Shown: positions 1-8,413, numbered from the stretch's first letter. The stretch: 64,000 nucleotides of DNA from Haemophilus_A paraphrohaemolyticus_A (GCF_003253115.1 NZ_QEQF01000005.1:1-64000), one strand, 5' to 3'. Notes: generated by a model from the letters alone, not told the origin. Program-made: numbers and translations.

Positions 1-184
1 ATTTAATTTAAAGGTAAAAATGAATTTCTAGTTAGCACTTTTATCAAGACTTCAAAATTAAAATATTTTAACTAAGTCAATCAACAAGTGCCCACACAGA
101 TTGTCTGATAAGTTGTTAAAGAACAAAAAGAAACGACGCACTGCATATCAATTTAAATCATTCACAACAGTGCGTCGTTGTGTG
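1..184 (-). other. Ribosomal RNA operon leader (5' of 16S rRNA)
   Basis: Read on the minus strand this is an rrn leader running out of the window at base 1. It holds a boxA antitermination element at 114-125 (TGTTCTTTAACA), followed by a run closely matching the enterobacterial segment after boxA (TTATCAGACAATCTGTGTGG, 91-110 region), which belongs to the 16S processing stem. The last bases in the window are the AT-rich stretch that normally sits directly before the 16S start. The 16S gene itself is therefore just outside. A perfect 12-bp inverted repeat (132-143 with 168-179) lies upstream of boxA, in the place of boxB. Confidence 0.85.
132..179 (-). repeat. 12-bp perfect hairpin in rrn leader
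   Basis: AACGACGCACTG at 132-143 pairs perfectly with CAGTGCGTCGTT at 168-179, leaving a 24-nt AT-rich loop. In the transcript it forms within the first few bases and lies upstream of boxA, the position of boxB in rrn antitermination signals. Confidence 0.7.
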
Positions 185-218
185 GGGTGCATTATAGAGA
201 AAAATAAAACTCGTGCAA
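185..218 (-). promoter_or_regulatory. rrn promoter with stringent discriminator
   Basis: On the minus strand there is TTGCAC (213-218), a 16-bp spacer and a perfect TATAAT (191-196), followed by the GC-rich run GCACCCC, typical of ppGpp/DksA-controlled stable RNA promoters. The AT-rich tract at 221-260, with runs of A and T, sits where an UP element would bind the alpha subunit. Start of transcription is expected near 184. Confidence 0.85.
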
Positions 219-407
219 GCACTTTTTACAAAAAATTTTAAAAATCTTACCGTTTGTTTACATTTGAATCACAAAGCGTATTTTTACCTCAAATATTGTT
301 CAATTAAACATCACACTATATTCTTATCTAATGCTTTACACTATTGAAGTAATCATTTGACAATTTTTGATTGAATTTAGGATTACTTTTGATTACATTC
401 AGAAAAG

Positions 408-450
408 CGTGATCTATCTCACATAAATACGAGAAAAAATCGGCTATTAT
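408..450 (+). promoter_or_regulatory. CRP site and promoter of talB
   Basis: CGTGATCTATCTCACA (408-423) matches the CRP consensus TGTGA-N6-TCACA at 9 of 10 fixed positions. A -10-like TATTAT lies at 445-450, so the start would be near 457 and the CRP site would be centred about 41.5 bp upstream, the class II activation position. The geometry is inferred, not measured. The rest of the 220-500 gap is AT-rich and shows nothing else clear. Confidence 0.65.
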
Positions 451-499
451 ATATAAATATATTTTCAACAATTCATTGATAACACGATAGGAAAACATT

Positions 500-1450
500 A
501 TGAGCCAATTAGATGCTTTAAGAGACATGACAGTAGTAGTTGCTGACACCGGTGACATTGATGCAATCAAGCAATACCAACCACAAGATGCTACCACTAA
601 CCCTTCTTTAATTTTAAGTGCATCGGCATTACCACAGTATGCACCACTTATTGATGAAGCTGTTACTTATGCAAAAACAAAAAGCAATGATAAAGCACAA
701 CAACTAGTTGATGCAGAAGATAAATTAGCAGTAAACATCGGTTTAGAAATTTTAAAAATCGTTCCAGGGCGTATTTCAACTGAAGTCGATGCTCGCTTCT
801 CATACGACACAGAAAAAACCATTGCTAAAGCACGAAAGCTCATCGCTCTTTATAATGAAGCAGGTATCTCAAATGATCGCATCTTAATTAAAATCGCTTC
901 AACGTGGCAAGGTATCAAAGCGGCAGAGCAATTAGAAAAAGAAGGTATTAACTGTAACCTCACCCTTTTATTCTCACAAGCTCAAGCTCGTGCGTGTGCT
1001 GAAGCAAACGTGTACCTCATCTCTCCATTTGTTGGACGTATTCTAGACTGGTACAAAGTAAATTCAGATCAAAAAGAATACGCACCAGATGAAGATCCAG
1101 GTGTAGTTTCTGTTACCTCAATCTACAACTACTACAAACAATACGGCTACAAAACCGTGGTAATGGGTGCGAGTTTCCGTAATGTAGGTGAAATTACCGA
1201 ATTAGCAGGTTGCGATCGCTTAACCATCGCCCCTGCTCTATTGAAAGCATTACAAGAAAACAACGAACCATTAGTGCGTAAATTAAGCTTTAACGGCGAA
1301 ATTCAAGCCCGCCCAGCACCAATGACCGAAGCAGAATTCTATTGGGAACACAATCAAGACCCAATGGCAGTAGAAAAATTAGCTGAGGGCATCCGTAAAT
1401 TTGCCATTGACCAAGAAAAATTAGAAGCAATGCTTTTAACAAAACTTTAA
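500..1450 (+). CDS. talB: Transaldolase B
   Basis: 316 aa, the usual length of TalB. It transfers a dihydroxyacetone unit between sedoheptulose-7-phosphate and glyceraldehyde-3-phosphate in the non-oxidative pentose phosphate pathway, in the cytosol. The Schiff-base lysine is K131 in ILIKIASTW, and the N-terminal ATTNPSL signature at 31-37 is intact. The start has a good AGGAAA ribosome site 6-7 bases upstream. It is a single-gene unit: the CRP site and promoter lie just upstream and a hairpin terminator follows. Identification is secure. Confidence 0.97.
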   Translation: MSQLDALRDMTVVVADTGDIDAIKQYQPQDATTNPSLILSASALPQYAPLIDEAVTYAKTKSNDKAQQLVDAEDKLAVNIGLEILKIVPGRISTEVDARFSYDTEKTIAKARKLIALYNEAGISNDRILIKIASTWQGIKAAEQLEKEGINCNLTLLFSQAQARACAEANVYLISPFVGRILDWYKVNSDQKEYAPDEDPGVVSVTSIYNYYKQYGYKTVVMGASFRNVGEITELAGCDRLTIAPALLKALQENNEPLVRKLSFNGEIQARPAPMTEAEFYWEHNQDPMAVEKLAEGIRKFAIDQEKLEAMLLTKL

Positions 1451-1477
1451 TTTAATTATATACTAAATTATATCACC

Positions 1478-1522
1478 GCCTCTATTTAGTTAGATTAATC
1501 GATGCTAAATAGGGGCATTTTT
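1478..1522 (+). terminator. Terminator of talB
   Basis: GCCTCTATTTAG (1478-1489) pairs with CTAAATAGGGGC (1505-1516) with one mismatch, and is followed by ATTTTTA. It lies 28 bases after the talB stop. Confidence 0.8.
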
Positions 1523-1769
1523 ATAAATCTATAATTTATCTGAAATTATAAAAATATGTCATTAGACTTTCTTACCCTCCGAAATTATCGACAGAATAAT
1601 CCTACTTGAAAATTACTTTGTGCAACTAGCTCTCCGTTAATTATTAGTTTTTTCAATTTTGCCTTTATTGAGCCATTTGTTTCAAGTATAGCAATTGTGA
1701 AAAATAGTGATGGGGCTTATTCAAGTTTAATTAACTTAAGCATCGAAGAGCATTTAGCAATGAAAGAAA
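1523..1769. other. AT-rich stretch without a recognised gene
   Basis: This 250-base gap separates talB from the jetD remnant. One frame is open for about 60 codons (roughly 1607-1800) with no start codon and no family I recognise. The JetD sequence expected before the remnant is absent in all frames, so this is probably debris from a deletion or replacement. Confidence 0.4.
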
Positions 1770-2147
1770 ATTTTGGGGGCAGGTTATGGCTGGCAAGCAT
1801 TAGCTGAAGCAAAATGGTTGAATCAATGTGAGATCTATTATTGGGGCAATTTAGATACGCACGGTTTTGCAATTTTGGATCGCTTACGCAGGCATTTTCC
1901 ACATACCATCTCTTTCTTAATGGATGAAGAAACTTTACTCAATTACCCCTATTTTTGGAGTAAAGAGAGCAAACCAAAGATAGAAAACCTTACCCTCTTA
2001 ACCGAGGATGAATTACAGCTCTATCTTGCCTTACAATATCACCAATTTGGGAAAAATGTGCGATTAGAGCAGGAGTTTATCCCATTTTCAGTGGTAAAAT
2101 CAGCGATAGAAAAGATGACTAACAGTAAAAATCAGGAGAAAAAATGA
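1770..2147 (+). pseudogene. C-terminal remnant of Wadjet JetD (DUF2220)
   Basis: About 125 codons encode the C-terminal Toprim-like part of a JetD protein: GAGYGWQALAEAKWL, then YYWGNLDTHGFAIL, then HFPHTISFLMDEETLL and a VRLEQE motif near the end. JetD is the nuclease subunit of the SMC-like JetABCD (Wadjet) system that cuts circular plasmids, and is normally about 380-400 aa. Here an in-frame stop at 1761 precedes the conserved part, the N-terminal two thirds are gone, and jetA, jetB and jetC are not in the window. The Toprim D-x-D reads N-L-D, so a catalytic Asp also looks substituted. The remnant could start only at TTG 1773. Its stop overlaps the next ATG. Confidence 0.75.
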
Positions 2148-2806
2148 CAGCAGAAGTGTTAGCAATGAAAATTGGTTTAGTGGAAAAGATTACTTTTGCC
2201 GATGGCACTACGCTTGAAAGTGCGATTCGCAAGCAACCTGTTGAGCAAATGGTCGTGAATGAAATTGGGGCTGAGGGCAACGATGTTGGCTTAAAAGCGC
2301 ATCACGGCGGCGTGGATAAAGCCCTTTTCTTTATGGCAGAGAAAACATTCGAACATCTCACAAGCTTAATTGGCAAGGATTTTGACTGGCGGGGTAGTGC
2401 GATTTATGGTGAGAATTTCATCGTTTCTGGCTTAGATGAATATAATGTTTGCGTGGGCGATCATTACCAGATTGGCGAGGTTATTGTCGAAGTTTCGCAA
2501 CCACGTAAACCGTGCGAACGTTTATCCCTCAACAGCGAATATTCCGATACCCAGAAAATTGTGCGAGAAAAAGGCCTAACTGGCTGGTATGTCCGAGTGA
2601 TTAAAGCGGGCGTTTGCAAAAAAGGCGACAAAATCCACCTCTTGCAACAGCCATTTCCGAAGCTCAACATAATGCACCTCAATCAACTTGCTGCTCAAAA
2701 ACCAAATGAAGCAATGAGAACTGATTTAGAAGAAGCATTAAATTATGAAATATTAGCCGAAGCATTTAAGAGAACATTGAGAAATCAGTTGAGCAGAATC
2801 AAATAG
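2144..2806 (+). CDS. yiiM: MOSC domain protein, YiiM-like
   Basis: 220 aa, close to E. coli YiiM. The MOSC fold (molybdenum cofactor sulfurase C-terminal) is seen in KAHHGGVDKA (51-60), the GENF motif (89-92) and the conserved cysteine C124 in SQPRKPCERL. YiiM-type proteins act with molybdenum cofactor to reduce N-hydroxylated base analogues; that role is inferred from the family. The ATG lies in the overlap ATGA with the jetD remnant stop and has AGGAG upstream; a second possible start is M8. The overlap suggests it is now translated as a rider on the broken upstream frame. Confidence 0.85.
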   Translation: MTAEVLAMKIGLVEKITFADGTTLESAIRKQPVEQMVVNEIGAEGNDVGLKAHHGGVDKALFFMAEKTFEHLTSLIGKDFDWRGSAIYGENFIVSGLDEYNVCVGDHYQIGEVIVEVSQPRKPCERLSLNSEYSDTQKIVREKGLTGWYVRVIKAGVCKKGDKIHLLQQPFPKLNIMHLNQLAAQKPNEAMRTDLEEALNYEILAEAFKRTLRNQLSRIK

Positions 2807-2945
2807 TAAAAAATAAGATTACAGTCAGTAATCGAACTAATGCTTTGATCTACTATACCCATAAAAAATCCTCACTATATAATGAACAAGATTTACAACA
2901 AAAATTCAAGATATAGGAGGATTGATTTTAATCTAAAAAATCAAA

Positions 2946-3476
2946 TTAACGTTCATTCCAACGTTTGATTGATTCACGAATTACTTCTTTCGCTTCTTCT
3001 ACATCGCCCCAGTGAGTTACCTTAGTAGAACCTGGTTTTTTCAACGCTTTGTAGTTGTTGAAGTGGAACTCAATTTGTTTGATTAAGTTCGCAGGTAAGT
3101 CTGCTAATGTGTTGTATGCATTGCCTGTATCACGATCATCTGCTGGCACACAAACGATTTTGTCATCTACTTCGCCATCGTCTACAAATTTCATCACACC
3201 GATTACTTTCGCTTCAAGGAACACGCCTGTCGCTAATGGTTGGCGAGTGATCAATAATACATCTAGCTCATCGCCATCTTCATCTAAAGTTTGTGGAATG
3301 AAGCCGTAGTTAGTTGGTTTAGCGAAGATTGCAGGCTCAACACGGTCTAATTGGAATGCCGCAACTTTACGGTTCCATTCGATTTTGTGGCAGCTGCCTT
3401 CAGGGATTTCGTTTACTACATTGATAATACCAGCGTCTACATCGCCTGGTGTTAAAATTTGATTAAAATCAGCCAT
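2946..3476 (-). CDS. ppa: Inorganic pyrophosphatase
   Basis: 176 aa, the same length as E. coli Ppa. It hydrolyses pyrophosphate to phosphate in the cytosol and so pulls biosynthetic reactions forward. Family motifs are clear: an EIPEGSCHKIEW segment near the start, the substrate loop with NYGFIPQT, the metal-binding DGDELDVLL (D-x-x-x-x-D type), and DDRD. The frame is open further upstream, but the ATG at 3474-3476 fits the family N-terminus (MADFNQI) and has a GAGGACA ribosome site. It is a single gene that faces the end of the MOSC gene. Confidence 0.97.
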   Translation of the reverse strand: MADFNQILTPGDVDAGIINVVNEIPEGSCHKIEWNRKVAAFQLDRVEPAIFAKPTNYGFIPQTLDEDGDELDVLLITRQPLATGVFLEAKVIGVMKFVDDGEVDDKIVCVPADDRDTGNAYNTLADLPANLIKQIEFHFNNYKALKKPGSTKVTHWGDVEEAKEVIRESIKRWNER

Positions 3477-3555
3477 TGAAATGTCCTCATTGGTTGGGTT
3501 AAAAAACTTGGCAAGTATATCAGTTTTTGAATGCTTATCCACAAATAATCTCCAT

Positions 3556-4245
3556 TTATTGCTTGTTATACTCCCTCGCCCCAAAAATCGCTGTGCCAAT
3601 GCGTACCATGGTTGAGCCACACTCAATCGCACTCGCCATATCGTCGGACATTCCCATTGAGAGCGTATCAATGCCTTCAAATTGCTGCTGCAAGCGGTCA
3701 AGAAGTTCCTTCATTTTGCGTAACGCGATTTTCTGCTGTTCTGGCTCACTTTCAGGCTTTGGAATTGCCATCAAACCGCGTAATCTCAAACGTGGCAGCT
3801 GGCTTATTTTTTCTGCAAGTGGCAGCATCTCCTCAATCTGAATCCCCGATTTTGAGACTTCGTCGCTGATGTTGATTTGAATTAACACATTCAACGGTGG
3901 TAAATGCTCAGGGCGCTGCTCATTCAAACGCTCAGCAATTTTGAGACGATCTACCGTTTGAATCCAATCAAAATTTTCCGCTACCAAACGGCTTTTGTTT
4001 GATTGTAACGGGCCAATAAAATGCCATTCAATCGCTTTATTTTCAGCAAAATAGGTTATTTTTTCCACACCTTCTTGCACATAATTTTCACCAAAAGCTC
4101 GTTGCCCTGCTTTGATTGCTTCTTCAATCGCTTGCACAGGCTTGGTTTTAGAAACGGCTAACAAACGCACATTTTCTCGTTGATATTGGCGAGAAATCTG
4201 CTCAATTTGTTGATAAATACGAGATAAATTTTCAGAAATCGACAT
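3556..4245 (-). CDS. yggS: YggS/PLPBP pyridoxal phosphate homeostasis protein
   Basis: 229 aa. It binds pyridoxal 5'-phosphate through K33 in the motif LLAVSKTKP and belongs to the single-domain TIM-barrel (alanine racemase N-terminal) family that buffers PLP and affects amino and keto acid balance. Other family motifs are FGENYVQE, WHFIGPLQSNK and LRGLMAIP, plus the C-terminal SMGMSDDM and IRIGTAIFG-like segment (here VRIGTAIFGAR). The start at 4245 (MSISENL) fits the family and has a GAGAAG ribosome site; upstream in-frame codons are not conserved-looking. It is divergent from kdsC, with 66 bp between the starts. Confidence 0.93.
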   Translation of the reverse strand: MSISENLSRIYQQIEQISRQYQRENVRLLAVSKTKPVQAIEEAIKAGQRAFGENYVQEGVEKITYFAENKAIEWHFIGPLQSNKSRLVAENFDWIQTVDRLKIAERLNEQRPEHLPPLNVLIQINISDEVSKSGIQIEEMLPLAEKISQLPRLRLRGLMAIPKPESEPEQQKIALRKMKELLDRLQQQFEGIDTLSMGMSDDMASAIECGSTMVRIGTAIFGAREYNKQ

Positions 4246-4311
4246 AACACTTCTCTTTTTTGCGTGACTAAAGGCTATAATAGGCAAATCATATCATAAA
4301 AGGGCAAAACA

Positions 4312-4848
4312 ATGGATTTAACCAAGATTAAATTAGTGATTACTGATGTGGATGGTGTGCTTACCGATGGCGGCTTGTATTACACCGCAGAAGGCGAAGC
4401 GATGAAGCGCTTTCACGTACACGATGGTTTAGGCGTGAAAATGCTACAAACTTGTGGCATTCAGGTTGCCGTGATTTCAGGTGGCGATCATTCTTTGCTT
4501 CGTAAACGCCTTGAAGTGCTGAAAATCAAGCTGGCTCATTTAGGCAAAATGGAAAAACGCTCCGCCTGTTTCGATATTATGCAGCAAGCTGGCGTAACGC
4601 CAGAACAAACCGCTTTTATTGGCGATGATACGCTTGATTTACCCGCATTTGAAGTGTGTGGTTTAGCGATTGCGACCAAAAACGCCCACGATTACGTAAA
4701 AGAAAAAGCGGATTGGGTGTTGGAGAAATCAGGCGGTGAAGGGGCATTTCGTGAGGTATCGGATAAAATTTTAGACGCACAAGGCTTTGGTGAAATTTTC
4801 CGTACAGCGGATGGTTTTTTAACAATTGCGGAGAAAATGACACAGTAG
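4312..4848 (+). CDS. kdsC: 3-deoxy-D-manno-octulosonate 8-phosphate phosphatase
   Basis: 178 aa. It removes phosphate from KDO-8-phosphate in the synthesis of the lipopolysaccharide inner-core sugar KDO. It is a HAD-superfamily enzyme of the cap-less tetrameric type, with nucleophile and acid D12 and D14 in TDVDGVLTDG, motif II in VISGG, and the C-terminal metal-binding GDDTLDLPAF. The length matches the family. The C-terminus is longer than the catalytic core, as usual for the loop that closes a neighbour's active site. It stands alone and ends at a strong uptake-signal hairpin. Confidence 0.95.
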   Translation: MDLTKIKLVITDVDGVLTDGGLYYTAEGEAMKRFHVHDGLGVKMLQTCGIQVAVISGGDHSLLRKRLEVLKIKLAHLGKMEKRSACFDIMQQAGVTPEQTAFIGDDTLDLPAFEVCGLAIATKNAHDYVKEKADWVLEKSGGEGAFREVSDKILDAQGFGEIFRTADGFLTIAEKMTQ

Positions 4849-4890
4849 CCTTTTATTGGATGCAATTTTAGATGAAAAGCATAAATTAGA

Positions 4891-4940
4891 AAACAAGCGG
4901 TTGATTTTGCAAATCAAAATGCAAAATCAACCGCTTGTTT
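4891..4940 (+). terminator. Terminator made of two inverted uptake signals
   Basis: A perfect 21-bp stem (4891-4911 with 4920-4940) and an 8-nt loop. Each arm holds ACAAGCGGT, the Apl-type DNA uptake core. Paired inverted uptake signals behind genes commonly serve as terminators in this family. It ends only 39 bases before the murB start, so murB must be transcribed from a promoter very close by. Confidence 0.85.
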
Positions 4941-4979
4941 ATGTTAAAATGCCCGAAATTTTCTAACCGATTAAATATT

Positions 4980-6005
4980 ATGCAAAGTTTAACTCCTTTT
5001 CACACCTTTCATCTGCCTACCAAGGCTTCAGAAATTATTGAATATACTAATGTTGAGCAACTTTTAACTGCATGGCAAACTGCAACTAACGCCAACCAGC
5101 CTGTTTTGCTTTTAGGACAAGGCTCGAATGTGCTTTTTACCGATGATTTCCACGGTGTTGTGCTCATCAATAAAATGCAGGGCATTGAACAGCGTGAAGA
5201 TGCTAATTTCCACTATCTGCACGTACAAGGGGGGCAGAATTGGCACGAGTTAGTGAAAACATCACTCTCTCTTGGCATTTACGGCTTAGAAAATTTAGCC
5301 TTAATCCCTGGTGTGGCGGGTTCTGCACCGATTCAAAATATTGGAGCGTATGGCGTGGAATTTGCTAATGTGTGCGATTTTGTCGATGTTGTGCATCTGC
5401 CAACGGGCGAGCGTTCTCGCCTAAGTAAAGAGGCGTGCCGTTTTGGTTATCGCGACAGCATTTTCAAGCACGAATACAAAGATGAATATGCGATTATTGT
5501 TGTTGGTTTGAAATTACCAAAAGCATGGACACCTGTGCTGAATTATGGTTCGTTGGCTCAGTTTGAGCCTGAAACTGTAACGGCTCAGCAAGTGTTTGAA
5601 GAAGTGTGTGCTGTGCGTTCGAGCAAATTACCAAATCCAGATAAATTTGGCAATGCAGGCAGTTTCTTCAAAAACCCTGTGATTGATGCTGTAACTTTCC
5701 AACAAATTCAGACCGCTTACCCAAACATTCCAAATTATCCGCAAGCAGATGGTACGGTGAAACTTGCTGCAGGTTGGTTGATTGACCAATGCGGTTTAAA
5801 AGGCTTCCAAGTGGGCGGAGCAGCAGTGCATGCCCAACAAGCGTTGGTCTTAATTAACAAAGAAAATGCTACAGGCATGGATATTGTAAATTTAGCTAAA
5901 GCGGTACGCCAAAAAGTGCGTGATAAATTTGGGGTAGAACTACACCCAGAAGTGCGTTTTATGGGCAAAAATGGCGAAATTGATAGTGAGTTGATTACTC
6001 GATAA
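4980..6005 (+). CDS. murB: UDP-N-acetylenolpyruvoylglucosamine reductase
   Basis: 341 aa, one less than E. coli MurB, so a type I enzyme. It reduces the enolpyruvyl ether to UDP-N-acetylmuramate with FAD and NADPH in peptidoglycan precursor synthesis. The FAD-binding part has LLLGQGSNVLF (43-53) and the IPGVAGSAPIQNIGAYG segment. Catalytic residues are R158 in GYRDS and S228 in GNAGSFFKNP, and the C-terminal glutamate lies in LHPEVRFMG. The start at 4980 matches the family N-terminus; the frame is open further upstream but runs into the terminator hairpin. The ribosome site is weak. Confidence 0.96.
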   Translation: MQSLTPFHTFHLPTKASEIIEYTNVEQLLTAWQTATNANQPVLLLGQGSNVLFTDDFHGVVLINKMQGIEQREDANFHYLHVQGGQNWHELVKTSLSLGIYGLENLALIPGVAGSAPIQNIGAYGVEFANVCDFVDVVHLPTGERSRLSKEACRFGYRDSIFKHEYKDEYAIIVVGLKLPKAWTPVLNYGSLAQFEPETVTAQQVFEEVCAVRSSKLPNPDKFGNAGSFFKNPVIDAVTFQQIQTAYPNIPNYPQADGTVKLAAGWLIDQCGLKGFQVGGAAVHAQQALVLINKENATGMDIVNLAKAVRQKVRDKFGVELHPEVRFMGKNGEIDSELITR

Positions 6006-6144
6006 TATTTAACGCTTAATTGATTAAAAAAATTTTATGATACCTATCAATATTCAATTCTCTATAAGGAAACCGTTTGTATTGTAAAATATAGTATTTT
6101 TCTCTAATAAAGTATAAAATTTCAATATTTTATAAAGACATTAC

Positions 6145-6170
6145 CAATGTTATGGGCTTTAATAACATTG
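6145..6170. promoter_or_regulatory. Perfect dyad upstream of the MHS transporter
   Basis: CAATGTTAT (6145-6153) and ATAACATTG (6162-6170) are a perfect 9-bp inverted repeat with an 8-nt centre, 60 bases before the transporter start. No T-run follows, so an operator is more likely than a terminator. The regulator is unknown. Confidence 0.4.
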
Positions 6171-6229
6171 CTCACAGAATTTTTAAATGGTAGGATTTGC
6201 GAACTTTTTACTTTATTGAGAAAAATAAT

Positions 6230-7546
6230 ATGTCAAATCAACTTCGTAATGATCCGAAAAAAGTGGCAATTGCCTCAATGATCGGCACTGCAATCGAGTT
6301 CTTCGATTACTATATTTATGCAGCAGCGGCTGTGTTGGTCTTTAACACGCAATTCTTTAAAAGTGGCGATCCAGTTTCTGATGAGCTACTTTCCCTTTCT
6401 ACTTTAGCATTAGCTTTCTTTGCTCGCCCAATTGGTTCTGCATTATTTGGACACTTCGGTGACAGAATCGGTCGTAAAAAAACCTTAGTTGCCTCTTTAT
6501 TATTGATGGGCGGTTCAACCGTGATGATCGGTTTATTGCCAAACTATGAAACTATTGGCATTTGGGCACCTGTTTTACTTTGCTTATGCCGTGTTGGTCA
6601 AGGTTTAGGCTTAGGCGGCGAATGGGGCGGTGCAGCATTAGTAGCAACCGAAAATGCACCTGAAGGTAAACGTGCGTGGTACGGTACTTTCCCTCAATTA
6701 GGTGCACCGATTGGATTGTTCGTAGCAAATGCTTCATTTTTCTTAGTAAGCTACTTTTTAGGTCATGAAGGCTTAGTAGAATGGGGCTGGCGTATTCCGT
6801 TCATCTCTTCAATAGTGTTGGTTATGGTGGGCTTATGGGTGCGTTTAACCTTGCACGAAAGCCACGTATTCCGCGAAGCTGAGCAACAAGGCAAAACGCA
6901 AAAAGCCCCTGTTTCTGTGGTCTTCCGTCATCATTTAAAACCGTTAATTCTTGGCACATTCATTATGACGGCAACTTACGTGTTGTTCTATATTATGACG
7001 GCGTTCGCACAAGTGTATTCTCGCACGCCAGCAAAACTCTCTGAAGCAGGACACCCAATGGGTTTAGGCATTGCACCTAATACATTTACAGGCTTATTGT
7101 TATTAAATGCTATCGTATTTGCGATTTTTACCAGCATTTCGGGCATTTATGCAGACAGAATTGGTCGTCGTAAATTCTTATTATGGGTAACCTTTGCAAT
7201 GGGGATTTTCGGTTTAGCTATGCCATTATTCCTATCAAACGGTACTCCAATGTCTGTATTCTTCTTCCTTGTCGTGGGTATGGTGTTAATGGGCTTTACT
7301 TTCGGCCCGATGGCAGCATTACTGCCTGAATTATTCCCAACAGAAGTACGTTATTCTGGTGCATCATTGGCGTATAACTTCGCGTCAATTGTGGGGGCAA
7401 CCATTGCGGCAACCTTCGCGATCAAAATCAATGCCGCTTATGGGATCTTAGGTGTCGGCATCTATTTAGCGGTAAATGCATTGATTACCTTTATCGCTTT
7501 ATGGGCATCAAAAGAAACCAAAGATTTAGACTTAACAAAAGCCTAA
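6230..7546 (+). CDS. MHS-family major facilitator transporter (YhjE-like)
   Basis: 438 aa with about 12 membrane helices, in the metabolite:H+ symporter family. The N-terminal GTAIEFFDYYIY is the family hallmark. The loop between helices 2 and 3 carries GHFGDRIGRKKTL, and the second-half copy is ADRIGRRKFL. GQGLGLGGEWGGAALVATENAP is shared with E. coli YhjE, to which the whole protein looks closest. Substrate is unknown; relatives move dicarboxylates, shikimate or betaines. The start at 6230 fits the family. It is alone, with a dyad upstream and a terminator downstream. Confidence 0.88.
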   Translation: MSNQLRNDPKKVAIASMIGTAIEFFDYYIYAAAAVLVFNTQFFKSGDPVSDELLSLSTLALAFFARPIGSALFGHFGDRIGRKKTLVASLLLMGGSTVMIGLLPNYETIGIWAPVLLCLCRVGQGLGLGGEWGGAALVATENAPEGKRAWYGTFPQLGAPIGLFVANASFFLVSYFLGHEGLVEWGWRIPFISSIVLVMVGLWVRLTLHESHVFREAEQQGKTQKAPVSVVFRHHLKPLILGTFIMTATYVLFYIMTAFAQVYSRTPAKLSEAGHPMGLGIAPNTFTGLLLLNAIVFAIFTSISGIYADRIGRRKFLLWVTFAMGIFGLAMPLFLSNGTPMSVFFFLVVGMVLMGFTFGPMAALLPELFPTEVRYSGASLAYNFASIVGATIAATFAIKINAAYGILGVGIYLAVNALITFIALWASKETKDLDLTKA

Positions 7547-7574
7547 TTTTAGCTTAAATAATATGATATGATTT

Positions 7575-7618
7575 TCACCTAGCATTGTGGATCAACCGCA
7601 TTGCTAGGTGATTTTTTA
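7575..7618 (+). terminator. Terminator after MHS transporter
   Basis: TCACCTAGCA (7575-7584) pairs perfectly with TGCTAGGTGA (7602-7611), followed by six T. It ends about 20 bases before the birA start. Confidence 0.85.
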
Positions 7619-7637
7619 TGCAAACTATGAGAGAAAA

Positions 7638-8399
7638 ATGAAACTCAATCAATCTCAAATCCAAGATGCACTTTTATGTGGGCAAGCCTTTGTGTTCGAT
7701 GAAATCAACTCCACCAACGCTTACTTGCTTGAACATTATCAAACCTTCGAACAAGGCACGGTTTGTCTTGCTGAAACCCAAACCGCAGGTCGGGGTAGAC
7801 GAGGCAGAACATGGTTTTCACCTGAAAGTGAGAACCTTTATTTCTCAATTCTGTGGCATTACAAACAAGAAGAATTAGACAATTTACCTGCGTTGAGCTT
7901 GGTTGTTTCGCTGATTATTGCCGAAGCGTTGCAAGCCCAAAATGTGCAAGATATTCAGATCAAATGGCCGAACGATGTTTATTATCAAGGCAAAAAAATG
8001 GGCGGGATTTTGATTGAAACCAAAGCCAACAGAGAGGGGATTCATTTGGTTATCGGCATCGGGCTGAATTTAGGGATGGCACAGGTAGATGAGAAGATTG
8101 TGACGCAAGCATGGTCTGATCTTTCGCAATACCATTTCGACCGCAATAAACTCGTATGCGATTTAGTGCAGGCATTACAAAAAAACATGAAAATTTACCC
8201 GCTTGTTGGCTTTTCACACTACCAAGAACGCTGGCAAACCTTCAATATTTTCCAAAACCAAGCAGTCAAATTGATCGCCAACGATCACGAAATTCACGGT
8301 ATTTCACGTGGCATTAACGAACAAGGCGAACTCGTGCTTGAGCAAAATGGAGAACTGAATACCTTTGCGATTGGCGAAATGTCGCTCAGATCAGAATAA
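7638..8399 (+). CDS. birA: Biotin--[acetyl-CoA-carboxylase] ligase lacking the DNA-binding domain
   Basis: 253 aa. It activates biotin with ATP and attaches it to the biotin carrier protein of acetyl-CoA carboxylase. The catalytic core is intact: INSTNAYL (23-30), the biotinyl-AMP loop GRGRRGR (51-57), KWPNDVYYQGKKMGGILIE, and a C-terminal SH3-like domain ending GEMSLRS. E. coli BirA is 321 aa because it begins with a winged-helix domain that represses the biotin operon. Here the protein starts almost directly at the ligase core, so it should be a ligase only. Upstream sequence is a terminator and contains no helix-turn-helix frame. The start has a GAGAAAA ribosome site. Confidence 0.93.
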   Translation: MKLNQSQIQDALLCGQAFVFDEINSTNAYLLEHYQTFEQGTVCLAETQTAGRGRRGRTWFSPESENLYFSILWHYKQEELDNLPALSLVVSLIIAEALQAQNVQDIQIKWPNDVYYQGKKMGGILIETKANREGIHLVIGIGLNLGMAQVDEKIVTQAWSDLSQYHFDRNKLVCDLVQALQKNMKIYPLVGFSHYQERWQTFNIFQNQAVKLIANDHEIHGISRGINEQGELVLEQNGELNTFAIGEMSLRSE

Positions 8400-8413
8400 A
8401 AATAGAATAAAAG

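Noticed and set aside
1607..1800. Open frame before the jetD remnant as a gene
   Set aside because: It has no usable start or ribosome site and no recognisable family; recorded only as debris.
2898..2950. Terminator after ppa
   Set aside because: A weak TTGATTTT/AAAATCAA pairing exists, but no T-run follows on the minus strand.
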